Shown in pieces: positions 1-5,850 of a stretch of 28,938 bases of DNA (positions within the stretch are counted from its first letter, which is position 1; each line of letters starts with the position of its first letter). Position numbers and translations under genes: made by a program. The notes beneath the pieces were generated by a model, which had not been told where the DNA came from, made no database searches, and was given only the letters and a program-made list of their open reading frames with translations. Origin of the DNA: a virus; the IMG/VR virus record IMGVR_UViG_3300010373_000111, positions 1 through 28,938 of that record. One strand, 5' to 3'.

Positions 1-1
1 C

Positions 2-742
2 GAGGCCATGTCGGAGCGAGGACGCTTGCTCGCCTGCTATCTGATGACCGGTCCATATACGAATGGATTGGGGTGCTTTCGTTGCACCGACGGCAATCTC
101 ACCGACGACTTCGGATGGTCGTCTGAAACAGTATCTGAAACCCTATCCGAACTGTCTCGCATAGGGTTTGCATACCGTCTCGGAAAAGTGCTTTTTTTGC
201 CCAATTTCCTGCGCTGGAACCCAGTCGCCAATCCGAAGGTCGCTATCGCCCGAATCAAGGAGCTGGAGACCCTTCCGACACACCAAGCAAAAGCGCTCGC
301 AGCCCGCGCCCTTCTTGGATTTTGCGGGCATCTTACGGATTCGCAGAAAACGGTATTGCAAACCTTATCCGAAACGGTATCAGAAACGGTATTGCAAACC
401 TTATCGAAACAGAACCCTACCCTACCCAACCCTACCCAGAACCAAGATCAAGAGCTTCCGCCTACGGCGGGCAGTGAACTGCCCATCGACCCCGATCCGA
501 TATTCGGCACAGGGCTTGACCTTCTTCGCCGGAAGGGCGTCGCCGAAAAACCTGCCCGCAGTTTTCTCGGGATGTTGCGCAAGGAGGTCGGCGACATGGT
601 TTGCGTCGAGCTGCTGGCTAAGGCGGAATCGGACGACGTGATCGAACCGCTAGCGTGGTTGCGTGCAGCGGCAAAGGCTAGACCCAAGCCATCGTCTCGC
701 GCTCCCGAACAAATCCCTGATTACCTCGTGGGGGCGATCTGA
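2..742 (+). CDS. O-like phage replication initiation protein (5' end cut by window edge)
   Basis: The reading frame is open to the left edge (codons for Glu and Ala precede the first in-window Met at position 8), so the true start probably lies outside. The first ~80 visible residues look like a winged-helix DNA-binding domain of phage replication initiators (motifs LLACYLMTGPYTN and GCFRCTDGNLTDDFGW, then a helical stretch rich in Ser-Glu-Thr). The middle (about residues 115-155) is low complexity and is encoded by direct repeats that may be the origin. The C-terminal ~80 residues are helical. The stop overlaps the start of the primase-helicase (TGATG). A DNA-binding protein with internal repeats followed by a helicase gene matches the lambda O-P plan; the O-like role is inferred from layout and general fold, not from a confident family match. 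Confidence 0.7.
   Translation, partial: EAMSERGRLLACYLMTGPYTNGLGCFRCTDGNLTDDFGWSSETVSETLSELSRIGFAYRLGKVLFLPNFLRWNPVANPKVAIARIKELETLPTHQAKALAARALLGFCGHLTDSQKTVLQTLSETVSETVLQTLSKQNPTLPNPTQNQDQELPPTAGSELPIDPDPIFGTGLDLLRRKGVAEKPARSFLGMLRKEVGDMVCVELLAKAESDDVIEPLAWLRAAAKARPKPSSRAPEQIPDYLVGAI
346..410 (+). repeat. iteron-like direct repeats inside the replication gene (candidate origin)
   Basis: A 22-base direct repeat occurs perfectly at 348-369 and 384-405 (36-base period). Its leading element GAAACGGTAT is also present at 371-380, giving three copies of AAACGGTAT in 45 bases, and a one-mismatch copy (GAAACAGTAT) lies at 125-134. The line 361-420 has 25 G+C of 60, well below the neighbouring genes. 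A pyrimidine-rich CCCTACCC cluster follows at 414-437. Lambdoid phages keep their origin iterons inside the O gene, so this is a candidate origin; that role is inferred. Confidence 0.5.
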
Positions 743-2544
743 TGCGCGCCGTCGATATCGCGTCACGGCTGGCAACCAAGGTCGAAACCGTCGCCAGTCA
801 CCTGCTGCCGAACGGCAAGCGTATCGGACAGGAATGGCGTGTCGGCGGCATCGATGGTGAAGCCGGCAAGTCGATGGGCGTGCACCTGGTCGGCGACAAG
901 GCGGGCGTGTGGCTCGATGGCGAAACGGGGCAGGCGGGCGATTTGATCGGACTGTGGATGGCGGTGAAGCGCGTCGATTTGCGCACCGCATGCGGCGAAG
1001 CGATGGAGTTCCTGGGCATCCGCGAGGATCGTCCCGAACATCACCGCAAGACCTACCGCAAGCCCGACCGTGAGGGCGTGCACGCGCTGTCTGCCGAGCA
1101 TGCGGCATGGCTACGCGATATCCGCAAGTTGCCTGATGCCAGCGTAAAGGCATACCGGCTCGCCAGTCGCGGCGATCGCCTGATGTTTCCGTTCCTGCGC
1201 GGCGATGAGCTGGTCTTCGCGAAGTATCGCAAGCTCCCCAAGCAGTTCAGCGCCGAGGCCGAATGCGAGCCGATTTTGTTCGGCTGGCAGGCGATCCACC
1301 CGGAAGCCCGGGCTGTCGTGATTTGCGAAGGTGAGTGTGACGCCATCGCGTGGCACGCCTACGGTTTCCCGGCGCTCTCCGTCCCCACGGGATCCGGCGC
1401 CCATGGTTGGATCGAAACCGAATGGGACGCGCTGTCCGTGTTCGACACGATCTATCTGTCGATGGACATGGATGCTGCGGGGCAGAAGGCAATTCCCGAA
1501 TTGTGCGAGCGGCTTGGCCGTGATCGCGTGAAGGTCGTGGCGCTTCCGGAAAAGGACGCCAACGAATGCCTGGTCAAGGGAATCAGCGTCGAATCTGTTC
1601 TTGTCGCGATGCGCGATGCGCGCACCCAAGATCCAAATGAACTGCGCAATGCGTCGGAGTTCGCGGACGACATCTGGGCCGAGTACACGCGCATCGACGA
1701 AGGCATGCTGCTGCCGTGGAGCAAGACGCACGACGTCATCAAGCTGCGCCCCGGCGAGCTGTCGATCTGGGCTGGCGTCAATGGTCACGGCAAGTCGAGC
1801 GTAGTGGGCCAGGTCGTGGCCTATCAAGCCACCGGAGGCCATCGCTGCTGCGTCGCGTCGATGGAATGGCGCACAGCGCTATGGCTTGCCCGCATGGGGC
1901 GTCAAGTGGCTGCCTGTGCACGTCCCAGTCGCGCATTCAGCAATCACATCGCGGGCGGCTATCGCGACACACTCTGGACGTTCAATGTCGCCGGGTCAGC
2001 GAAAGCTTCACGCATCCTTGAGGTTTTCGCCTACGCCCGCAAGCGTTACCGCATCGAGCTGTTCGTCGTGGACAACCTGACTAAGTGCGGGTTCGCCGAT
2101 GACGATTATGCGGGGCAGAAAAAGTTCGTCGAAGCGCTGGCCGATTTCGCCCGTGACAACGACTGCCATGTCGCCCTGGTCGCGCATATGCGCAAGTCCG
2201 AAACCGAAGACAAGCCTAGCGGCAAGATGGGAGTCAAGGGATCAGGCGGCATCACCGATATGGCCGCTACGGTCATCGAGATATGGCGCAACAAAAACCG
2301 TGAACGGGCCCTGGCTCGTGCCGCAATGCCGGACACCGCGCCGCTTCCGGAGAAATACCAACCCGACGGCGAATCCGGCGCCGACACGATGCTGCTCGTG
2401 CTCAAGCAAAACGCCACGGGCGCCGAGCCGAGCGTGCGATTGTGGTTCCATAAGTCGAGCACCCAATTCCTTGCATCGCCGAATCATCATCCGCGTCCCA
2501 TGGTCGCATTTTCGGTTATCGACTCACAGCAGGCCAGCGCATGA
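742..2544 (+). CDS. bifunctional phage DNA primase-helicase (TOPRIM plus DnaB/T7 gp4-type helicase)
   Basis: 600 residues, predicted to make primers and unwind DNA at the phage fork. The N-terminus (about 25-95) resembles the zinc-binding primase region but lacks its cysteines (GVWLDGETGQAGDLIGL). A TOPRIM domain follows, with the acidic motif CEGECD (Glu196, Asp200) and MDMDAAGQ (Asp242, Asp244). The C-terminal RecA-like helicase has Walker A GVNGHGKSS (345-353), Walker B FVVDNL (Asp444) and the segment VALVAHMRKSE (from 478), followed by a Gly-Ser-rich loop. It starts in a TGATG overlap with the upstream initiator gene, so the two are probably translationally coupled. Family assignment is firm. 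Absence of the zinc cysteines suggests primer-site recognition unlike that of T7 gp4; that last point is inference. Confidence 0.93.
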   Translation: MRAVDIASRLATKVETVASHLLPNGKRIGQEWRVGGIDGEAGKSMGVHLVGDKAGVWLDGETGQAGDLIGLWMAVKRVDLRTACGEAMEFLGIREDRPEHHRKTYRKPDREGVHALSAEHAAWLRDIRKLPDASVKAYRLASRGDRLMFPFLRGDELVFAKYRKLPKQFSAEAECEPILFGWQAIHPEARAVVICEGECDAIAWHAYGFPALSVPTGSGAHGWIETEWDALSVFDTIYLSMDMDAAGQKAIPELCERLGRDRVKVVALPEKDANECLVKGISVESVLVAMRDARTQDPNELRNASEFADDIWAEYTRIDEGMLLPWSKTHDVIKLRPGELSIWAGVNGHGKSSVVGQVVAYQATGGHRCCVASMEWRTALWLARMGRQVAACARPSRAFSNHIAGGYRDTLWTFNVAGSAKASRILEVFAYARKRYRIELFVVDNLTKCGFADDDYAGQKKFVEALADFARDNDCHVALVAHMRKSETEDKPSGKMGVKGSGGITDMAATVIEIWRNKNRERALARAAMPDTAPLPEKYQPDGESGADTMLLVLKQNATGAEPSVRLWFHKSSTQFLASPNHHPRPMVAFSVIDSQQASA

Positions 2545-2588
2545 CCGCATTCCTACGCCCCCAAAAACCCCAAGAGACCAGCCGATGA
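2541..2588 (+). other. 15-codon mini-ORF bridging two early genes
   Basis: An ATG at 2541 overlaps the primase-helicase stop (ATGA). It opens a 15-residue reading frame whose stop (2586-2588) overlaps the ATG of the next gene at 2585. The peptide (MTAFLRPQKPQETSR) shows no domain. Its probable role, if any, is to carry terminating ribosomes 40 bases on to the weakly preceded start at 2585. This is inferred from the two overlaps only. Confidence 0.25.
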
Positions 2589-2896
2589 CCGGCCCGAAAA
2601 TCCACCCACGTCGCGACGAAAACGAGCCGATCGACCGCGTCTCGCCGACCGGCCACGGCAGCGCACGCGTCGGACGCACGATCATGGAATTGCTGCTTGA
2701 CGAATCGACGCTGATGATCGTCAGAGCGACGAATGGCGAAGTATTCGCGCTGGATCCGACCGGCTTGCGCGCTCAGTCCATCGCGAATCTGCACCCGGAC
2801 TGGATCACCGGTACCTACCGCCGCCGCTGCGGTGTCGGCGCGATTGCCGGCGATCTGGTGGTGCAGTGCCGGGAAGTGCGGAGGCTGGCGGCGTGA
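2585..2896 (+). CDS. hypothetical early phage protein, 103 aa
   Basis: I do not recognise the family. The ATG at 2585 is chosen because it lies just after the primase-helicase gene and overlaps the stop of a 15-codon mini-ORF. The frame stays open far upstream, but that part lies inside the helicase gene in another frame. The protein has a charged N-terminus, then a probable beta-rich core (IMELLLDESTLMIVRATNGEVFALD in two short strands), and a basic segment with GTYRRRCGVGAI. No membrane segment or signal peptide is seen. The stop overlaps the GTG start of the following gene (GTGA), so it belongs to the early operon. Confidence 0.6.
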   Translation: MTGPKIHPRRDENEPIDRVSPTGHGSARVGRTIMELLLDESTLMIVRATNGEVFALDPTGLRAQSIANLHPDWITGTYRRRCGVGAIAGDLVVQCREVRRLAA

Positions 2897-3315
2897 GCAT
2901 TCTTCCCGCATATCTGAGCCGGCAGGAGCGCCGCGCCGCGATCAAGGCACTGGAGCGGGACAATCTTTCCCTCTCGCCGAACATGCGAGAAGTTCCGCAG
3001 GATCAAATGCCAGCGGCGATGGTGGGTATTGTCAGCAAAGTTTGGCGCTCTCGTCGTTTTCTCGCGCAGCTGTATGTCGAATCAGCAGGAATACTTCGCC
3101 TCAGCGTCAACCGCACAAGCACACCGGACGGCAATCGCTGGGCGGACGGCATCACATGGGATGAGCTGCAGGCCGTCAAGGGACAATGCGGCTTTGCCGA
3201 TGCGTGGGCTGTGGAGATTTATCCGCCTGCTGATTGCGTCGTCAATGTTGCCAATGTGCGGCATTTGTGGCTGTTGCCTGAGCCACCGGCGTTCGCCTGG
3301 AGGCAGCCGCCATGA
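2893..3315 (+). CDS. conserved phage protein, resembles DUF7694
   Basis: 140 residues from a GTG that overlaps the previous stop. The N-terminus is basic and helical (LSRQERRAAIKALERDN). The C-terminal half carries the recognisable run DGITWDELQAVKGQCGF, then AVEIYPPADCVVNVANVRHLW, which matches my memory of the DUF7694 family found in many phages. Its biochemical role is not known. An upstream ATG in the same frame (2866) lies inside the previous gene and is less likely as start. The stop overlaps the next gene (ATGA at 3312), consistent with coupled early expression. Confidence 0.72.
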   Translation: MSILPAYLSRQERRAAIKALERDNLSLSPNMREVPQDQMPAAMVGIVSKVWRSRRFLAQLYVESAGILRLSVNRTSTPDGNRWADGITWDELQAVKGQCGFADAWAVEIYPPADCVVNVANVRHLWLLPEPPAFAWRQPP

Positions 3316-3542
3316 CAACTCGCCGCAAATCCGTCCAGCACCCCCGCATCGGATTGCACGTCGAGATAACCCGGCTGCTGCGGGATCGCGCGCTGACTGC
3401 GATTGACCTGGCCGCAATGCTCGGCAAGCAACAGGCTGGCATAGATAGCGCACTGCGTGGGATGGAGCGGCGCGGGGAGATTCGGCGGCTGCCGTACCAG
3501 CTGGGCGTATGGGCGAAATGGACGTTGCGGAGTGAGCCATGA
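3312..3542 (+). CDS. small winged-helix-like protein, 76 aa
   Basis: A small basic protein whose sequence reads like a winged-helix DNA-binding fold: helix EITRLLRDRAL, then TAIDLAAMLGKQQAGIDSALRGMERRGEIRRL, then a short beta wing (YQLGVWAKWTL). This pattern of a MarR/Lrp-like helix, recognition helix and hairpin is common in small phage regulators. No specific family is claimed. Start and stop overlap both neighbours (ATGA), placing it in the early operon just before the nuclease. A DNA-binding or accessory replication role is inference. Confidence 0.65.
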   Translation: MTTRRKSVQHPRIGLHVEITRLLRDRALTAIDLAAMLGKQQAGIDSALRGMERRGEIRRLPYQLGVWAKWTLRSEP

Positions 3543-3859
3543 CGCATCCCGCCAGCGTCGCGCGAGGCCGCAAAGATGCTAACCATAACGATGTCGTGAA
3601 ATGGCTGGAGGGGCTTGGTTGCAGCGTGATCGAGCTCCACAAGACAGGCATTCCTGGATTCCCGGACCTTGTCGTCGGCGCCGTCGGCAGGACGCATCTT
3701 GTCGAAATCAAGAATACCGGTACGACGTACGGCCGCGCCGGATTCAGCGAGACCCAGATGGCGTTCAACCGCGACTGGCGTGGCGCCAAAGTCTGGCTTG
3801 TGTCGGACTTGGACGGCGTGACGGAAATGGTCAACGCATGGCGGAAGGGGTGCGCATGA
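3539..3859 (+). CDS. VRR-NUC family PD-(D/E)xK nuclease
   Basis: 106 residues, close to the usual size of stand-alone VRR-NUC proteins. The catalytic core is visible: GIPGFPDLVVG supplies Pro42-Asp43, HLVEIKN supplies Glu56-Ile57-Lys58, and the SETQMAF segment (Gln73) follows as in this family. These proteins cut branched DNA and often replace a RuvC or Rus resolvase in phages, so the likely job is to clear junctions in replicating phage DNA before packaging. It is the last gene of the plus-strand early run; its stop abuts the stop of the reverse-strand helix-turn-helix gene with no gap, so the two units converge. Confidence 0.88.
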   Translation: MTHPASVARGRKDANHNDVVKWLEGLGCSVIELHKTGIPGFPDLVVGAVGRTHLVEIKNTGTTYGRAGFSETQMAFNRDWRGAKVWLVSDLDGVTEMVNAWRKGCA

Positions 3860-4069
3860 CTACCGTCGCGCAAGCTGTTCCAGCGCGTACTGCACCGCAT
3901 AGCTCGGCGTCCGGTACCCCGGTATCGACGGATCGCACAGATGCGCTCGCATCTGCCGATCAGAGATACCGATCAGCTTCGCGGCGGCGCGCTGCGTCAG
4001 TCCGGCTTGAGCGAGCAACGCCCGGAGGTATTCCGGGCGCGGATCGTGGCGGGAGGCGTCGGGCTTCAT
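3860..4069 (-). CDS. helix-turn-helix DNA-binding protein, 69 aa (Aca-like position)
   Basis: Read right to left from the ATG at 4069, which overlaps the stop of the upstream gene (ATGA), so the pair is translationally coupled. Residues ~12-45 form a classic helix-turn-helix (LRALLAQAGLTQRAAAKLIG, then ISDRQMRAHL); a short C-terminal helix (YAVQYALEQLARR) may mediate dimerisation. It is the second gene of a two-gene operon whose promoter contains a palindrome, so it probably represses that promoter. A small HTH protein distal to a small unrelated protein is the layout of anti-CRISPR-associated (aca) genes, but also of many small phage regulators. DNA-binding function is well supported; target and Aca identity are inference. 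Confidence 0.82.
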   Translation of the reverse strand: MKPDASRHDPRPEYLRALLAQAGLTQRAAAKLIGISDRQMRAHLCDPSIPGYRTPSYAVQYALEQLARR

Positions 4070-4272
4070 TCGCCGTATTCGGCGGCATCCTCCAGCGCCT
4101 TGCGCGCGCGTTCCGCGACATCGTCCGCGTCGCAACCCTCACACGACACGATGGCGATGCCACCATACACCTTGTGCTCATCACGGACGATGCGATTTAC
4201 CGCCGCCTCAATGCTGCGGTGGGTCTTGAGGTCGCCGCCTGCAATATTGGCCGTCTGGATGCTGATGCTCAT
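4066..4272 (-). CDS. small acidic protein of unknown function, first gene of reverse-strand operon
   Basis: 68 residues from the ATG at 4272, chosen because AGGAG lies 6 bases upstream on the minus strand; an in-frame ATG at 4311 sits at the predicted transcription start and would lack a leader. I do not recognise the family. It is acidic (13 Asp/Glu against 8 Lys/Arg), with an N-terminal strand-like segment (SISIQTANIAGG), a helix, the hydrophobic strand YGGIAIVSCEGC with two cysteines, and an acidic C-terminal helix (DVAERARKALEDAAEYGE). It is the first product of the operon and co-expressed with the HTH protein. It could be an anti-defence protein, a regulator partner, or an early host-takeover protein. 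Confidence 0.75.
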   Translation of the reverse strand: MSISIQTANIAGGDLKTHRSIEAAVNRIVRDEHKVYGGIAIVSCEGCDADDVAERARKALEDAAEYGE

Positions 4273-4317
4273 CTCGATCTCCTGTCTGCGCCTCGCCGAA
4301 GTGGCTGGCATGGATAT

Positions 4318-4346
4318 ATAGTAGGCTCATTGAGCGTATGCGTCAA
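4318..4346 (-). promoter_or_regulatory. sigma70-type promoter for the reverse-strand operon
   Basis: On the minus strand TTGACG (4346-4341) and TACTAT (4323-4318) are separated by exactly 17 bases, 5/6 and 4-5/6 matches to consensus. Transcription would begin near 4311, giving a leader of about 40 bases before the AGGAG and ATG at 4272. It is the best promoter I can see in the window. Confidence 0.75.
4325..4335. promoter_or_regulatory. palindrome in the promoter spacer (candidate operator)
   Basis: GCTCA-T-TGAGC is a perfect 11-base inverted repeat lying wholly between the -35 and -10 of the reverse-strand promoter, where a bound repressor would block RNA polymerase. The natural ligand would be the HTH protein of the same operon; this is inferred from position. 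Confidence 0.5.
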
Positions 4347-4354
4347 GCGCCCGA

Positions 4355-4380
4355 ACGAAAATAATCGAAACGATTTTCGT
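4355..4380. promoter_or_regulatory. second inverted repeat upstream of the promoter
   Basis: Perfect 8-base arms ACGAAAAT (4355-4362) and ATTTTCGT (4373-4380) flank a 10-base centre that holds TCGAAACGA. It sits 8 bases upstream of the reverse-strand -35 and just before the plus-strand genes at 4401, so a protein bound here could act on either direction. Function is inferred. Confidence 0.4.
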
Positions 4381-4427
4381 CTGCGCAGTACAGTAATTGC
4401 ATGGGTCTGTCTCGCGGACTGCGACGC

Positions 4428-4613
4428 ATGATCAAGCTCATCACCTGCTCGACCTGCCGGCATTTCGCGCCCTGGTCGTCAAATCCCACGCAGGCCGTCG
4501 GCCAGTGCGCACATCCGGAGCATCCGGGCGACGAATACTGGTTTGCCGGCGTCGTGCATCGGTGCGCGGACCACGAAACCAAGCCCGGGGACGCGCATGA
4601 TCCGGCCCCGTAA
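4428..4613 (+). CDS. small cysteine-rich (zinc-finger-like) protein
   Basis: 61 residues from the ATG at 4428; an in-frame ATG at 4401 would add nine residues, and neither has a convincing ribosome site, so the start is uncertain. The sequence has CSTCRHF, GQCAHPEH and HRCADHE: four cysteines with flanking histidines, the layout of a small zinc-binding domain. Small proteins of this type (CxxCxHF ... GxC) are frequent in phage middle regions, and none has a role that I can name. It overlaps the next gene by 17 bases. Protein-protein or nucleic-acid binding is the general expectation for such a fold. Confidence 0.6.
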   Translation: MIKLITCSTCRHFAPWSSNPTQAVGQCAHPEHPGDEYWFAGVVHRCADHETKPGDAHDPAP

Positions 4614-4803
4614 CGCTCCGCGCCCCGATAGCTGTTGCGGGTCCGCTGACGTCCTGACCGGCCCGGAGCGCGCGTGCCAGCTGCCGAAGTTGCCCGACGT
4701 CCCCAAGCACCGGCAGGGCATCGAATGGCACTGCGGGCTGCGCTGGGGTGACGTCGAATCCATCGCTTGCGTGTTGCGCGCACTCCGGAGTAGCCATGAC
4801 TGA
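4597..4803 (+). CDS. hypothetical small protein, 68 aa
   Basis: Starts inside the previous gene (ATG at 4597, with GGGG about 6 bases upstream) and overlaps the next gene by 8 bases. It contains four cysteines (CC near the N-terminus, ERACQLP and EWHCGLRWGD) and ends with a helix (VESIACVLRALRSSHD). I do not recognise it. The tight packing between two plausible genes and the lack of any other good frame over 4614-4795 are the main support. It may bind metal or be a partner of the preceding Cys-rich protein, but nothing proves that. Confidence 0.5.
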   Translation: MIRPRNAPRPDSCCGSADVLTGPERACQLPKLPDVPKHRQGIEWHCGLRWGDVESIACVLRALRSSHD

Positions 4804-5341
4804 CGAAATCTTCAATTACGCCGACCGCGCCGGATTCCTTGAGCGCCTAGGCCGCCTGGCTGGGCAGACCACCTTCCGCGAGCCAAGCGGCGGCGGATCG
4901 CCTTACAGCGCGCGCATGATGACTACCGAGAACGCCCTGGTGTTGGCGCTGGCCTTCGCTCGACGAGATGAACGGGACATTGGGCCGGAGATCGCCTACA
5001 GCATCGGCACCGGCATTCCGCATCAGCAAGATCGCGTGATGTTCTGGCTCGACATCAAGTTTCAGCGAGACGCGGGCTATGAAGGTCGCCGCTTGCAGCT
5101 GCGGGCCATCCTGTGTCGCCATTGCTATGAGATGGTGGCCATCGGCAAGCCGATCACGCGATTGCCGCGCGAGTCACGGCTCCCCAAAAGCTGGGAAGCT
5201 CTGCGCAATATCGGCATCGGTTGGCTGTGGATGCAGGCAGAGGCCACAATCGAGCGCGCCGAATATGCGCTACGAACAGGTGTCACCCACAAACCGCATC
5301 AGATGGGGATTGACAGCCGAAAACTAGGCGCTATCGTATAG
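4796..5341 (+). CDS. conserved phage protein in the late-antiterminator position, 181 aa
   Basis: Start chosen at 4796 because GGAG lies 5 bases upstream. The protein is largely helical, with a segment LQLRAILCRHCYEMVAIGKP that may contain a metal site and a C-terminal helix-rich stretch (PKSWEALRNIGIGWLWMQ, then ATIERAEYALR). I cannot assign a family with confidence. It is the last gene before the lysis cassette and is followed within 25 bases by a strong terminator; in lambdoid phages this is where the late antiterminator Q sits, upstream of a terminator it must overcome. A Q-like role is therefore a positional hypothesis only. A NinX-like or other middle protein is equally possible. Confidence 0.65.
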   Translation: MTDEIFNYADRAGFLERLGRLAGQTTFREPSGGGSPYSARMMTTENALVLALAFARRDERDIGPEIAYSIGTGIPHQQDRVMFWLDIKFQRDAGYEGRRLQLRAILCRHCYEMVAIGKPITRLPRESRLPKSWEALRNIGIGWLWMQAEATIERAEYALRTGVTHKPHQMGIDSRKLGAIV

Positions 5342-5364
5342 CTTGACAAAGTAGCCACCATTCC

Positions 5365-5394
5365 AAACCCCTGCCCGAAACGGCGGGGGTTTTT
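5365..5394 (+). terminator. strong intrinsic terminator before the lysis genes
   Basis: An 11-bp stem (AAACCCCTGCC, 5365-5375, with GGCGGGGGTTT, 5382-5392; one G-U pair) closes a 6-base loop and runs into TTTTT at 5390-5394. It would end early/middle transcription unless antiterminated. Confidence 0.85.
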
Positions 5395-5429
5395 GTTGTG
5401 CGGCAGGCGCGAGGAATCGTGCTTGAACA

Positions 5430-5445
5430 GGTCGGACGTCCGACC
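5430..5445. promoter_or_regulatory. perfect 16-bp palindrome in the pre-lysis leader
   Basis: GGTCGGACGTCCGACC is self-complementary over all 16 bases and lies in the 144-base non-coding stretch 5395-5538. A second hairpin (CGCGTG at 5503-5508 with CACGCG at 5521-5526) sits directly before the ribosome site of the next gene. No promoter could be recognised in this stretch. A protein-binding site or RNA structure in the late leader is possible. Confidence 0.4.
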
Positions 5446-5538
5446 GTCCCGCACGGCCGGCTCCGTTCTCCCCAGCGGACGCCGGCCACCTTTTCACCCC
5501 GCCGCGTGCGGGAAGCACCCCACGCGACGGAGAGACCG

Positions 5539-5850
5539 ATGGCACGAGACGAAGAGGGCGCAACGGTGCAGGGCCGGATAACCAGCGTGTTGTCAGTCCG
5601 CGTCATCGTCGAGAGCCTCGCTGTGGCTGCGATCCTCTGGCTTGCATCCACGGTGAACGAATCGAATCTGGCGATGGCGCGCATGCAGGTGCAGATCACG
5701 CAGATCCAGGGCACGCTGGCTGATGTGCCCGGCCTGACGCGCGAGATCATCCAGGTGCAGGCGTCGCAGAGTGAGCACGATAGGCGCATCAGCGTGCTTG
5801 AGGCCGACGTGGTAAGCCATGATCTGCGCGCGACCGGGGCGATGCACTGA
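5539..5850 (+). CDS. single-TM, coiled-coil membrane protein of the lysis cassette
   Basis: 103 residues from the ATG at 5539, which has GGAGAG about 6 bases upstream; the frame is open further left but without a good start. Residues ~20-38 form one transmembrane helix (VIVESLAVAAILWLAST), followed by a long amphipathic, Gln-rich helix (MARMQVQITQIQGTLADV and on to HDRRISVLEADV) that looks like a coiled coil. The gene overlaps the lysozyme start (TGATG). Position and topology suggest a holin-type or holin-regulating protein. It resembles a reversed XhlA arrangement, but the three-TM protein two genes downstream is the better holin candidate. Confidence 0.7.
   Translation: MARDEEGATVQGRITSVLSVRVIVESLAVAAILWLASTVNESNLAMARMQVQITQIQGTLADVPGLTREIIQVQASQSEHDRRISVLEADVVSHDLRATGAMH

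Noticed and set aside
1111-1842. Long minus-strand open frame (243 codons) opposite the primase-helicase
   Set aside because: It is a shadow of a GC-rich gene with clear TOPRIM and Walker motifs on the plus strand and has no recognisable domain.
2099-2584. A longer version of the 2585 gene starting at 2099
   Set aside because: The extra part lies wholly inside the helicase gene in another frame, while the helicase motifs there are intact; a start at 2585 fits the gene order.
3601-4431. Long plus-strand frame across 3601-4431
   Set aside because: It overlaps the VRR-NUC gene in another frame and runs antisense through the two reverse-strand genes, which have a promoter, ribosome site and coupled starts; the product is Arg/Ala-rich low-quality sequence.
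5343-5371. TTGACA (perfect -35) just after the 4796-5341 gene, as a possible late promoter
   Set aside because: Seventeen bases further on the sequence is AACCCC, inside the terminator stem; no -10 at 16-19 bases spacing.
5423-5451. TTGAAC followed by 17 bases as a late promoter around the palindrome
   Set aside because: The -10 position reads GTCCCG, with no similarity to TATAAT.
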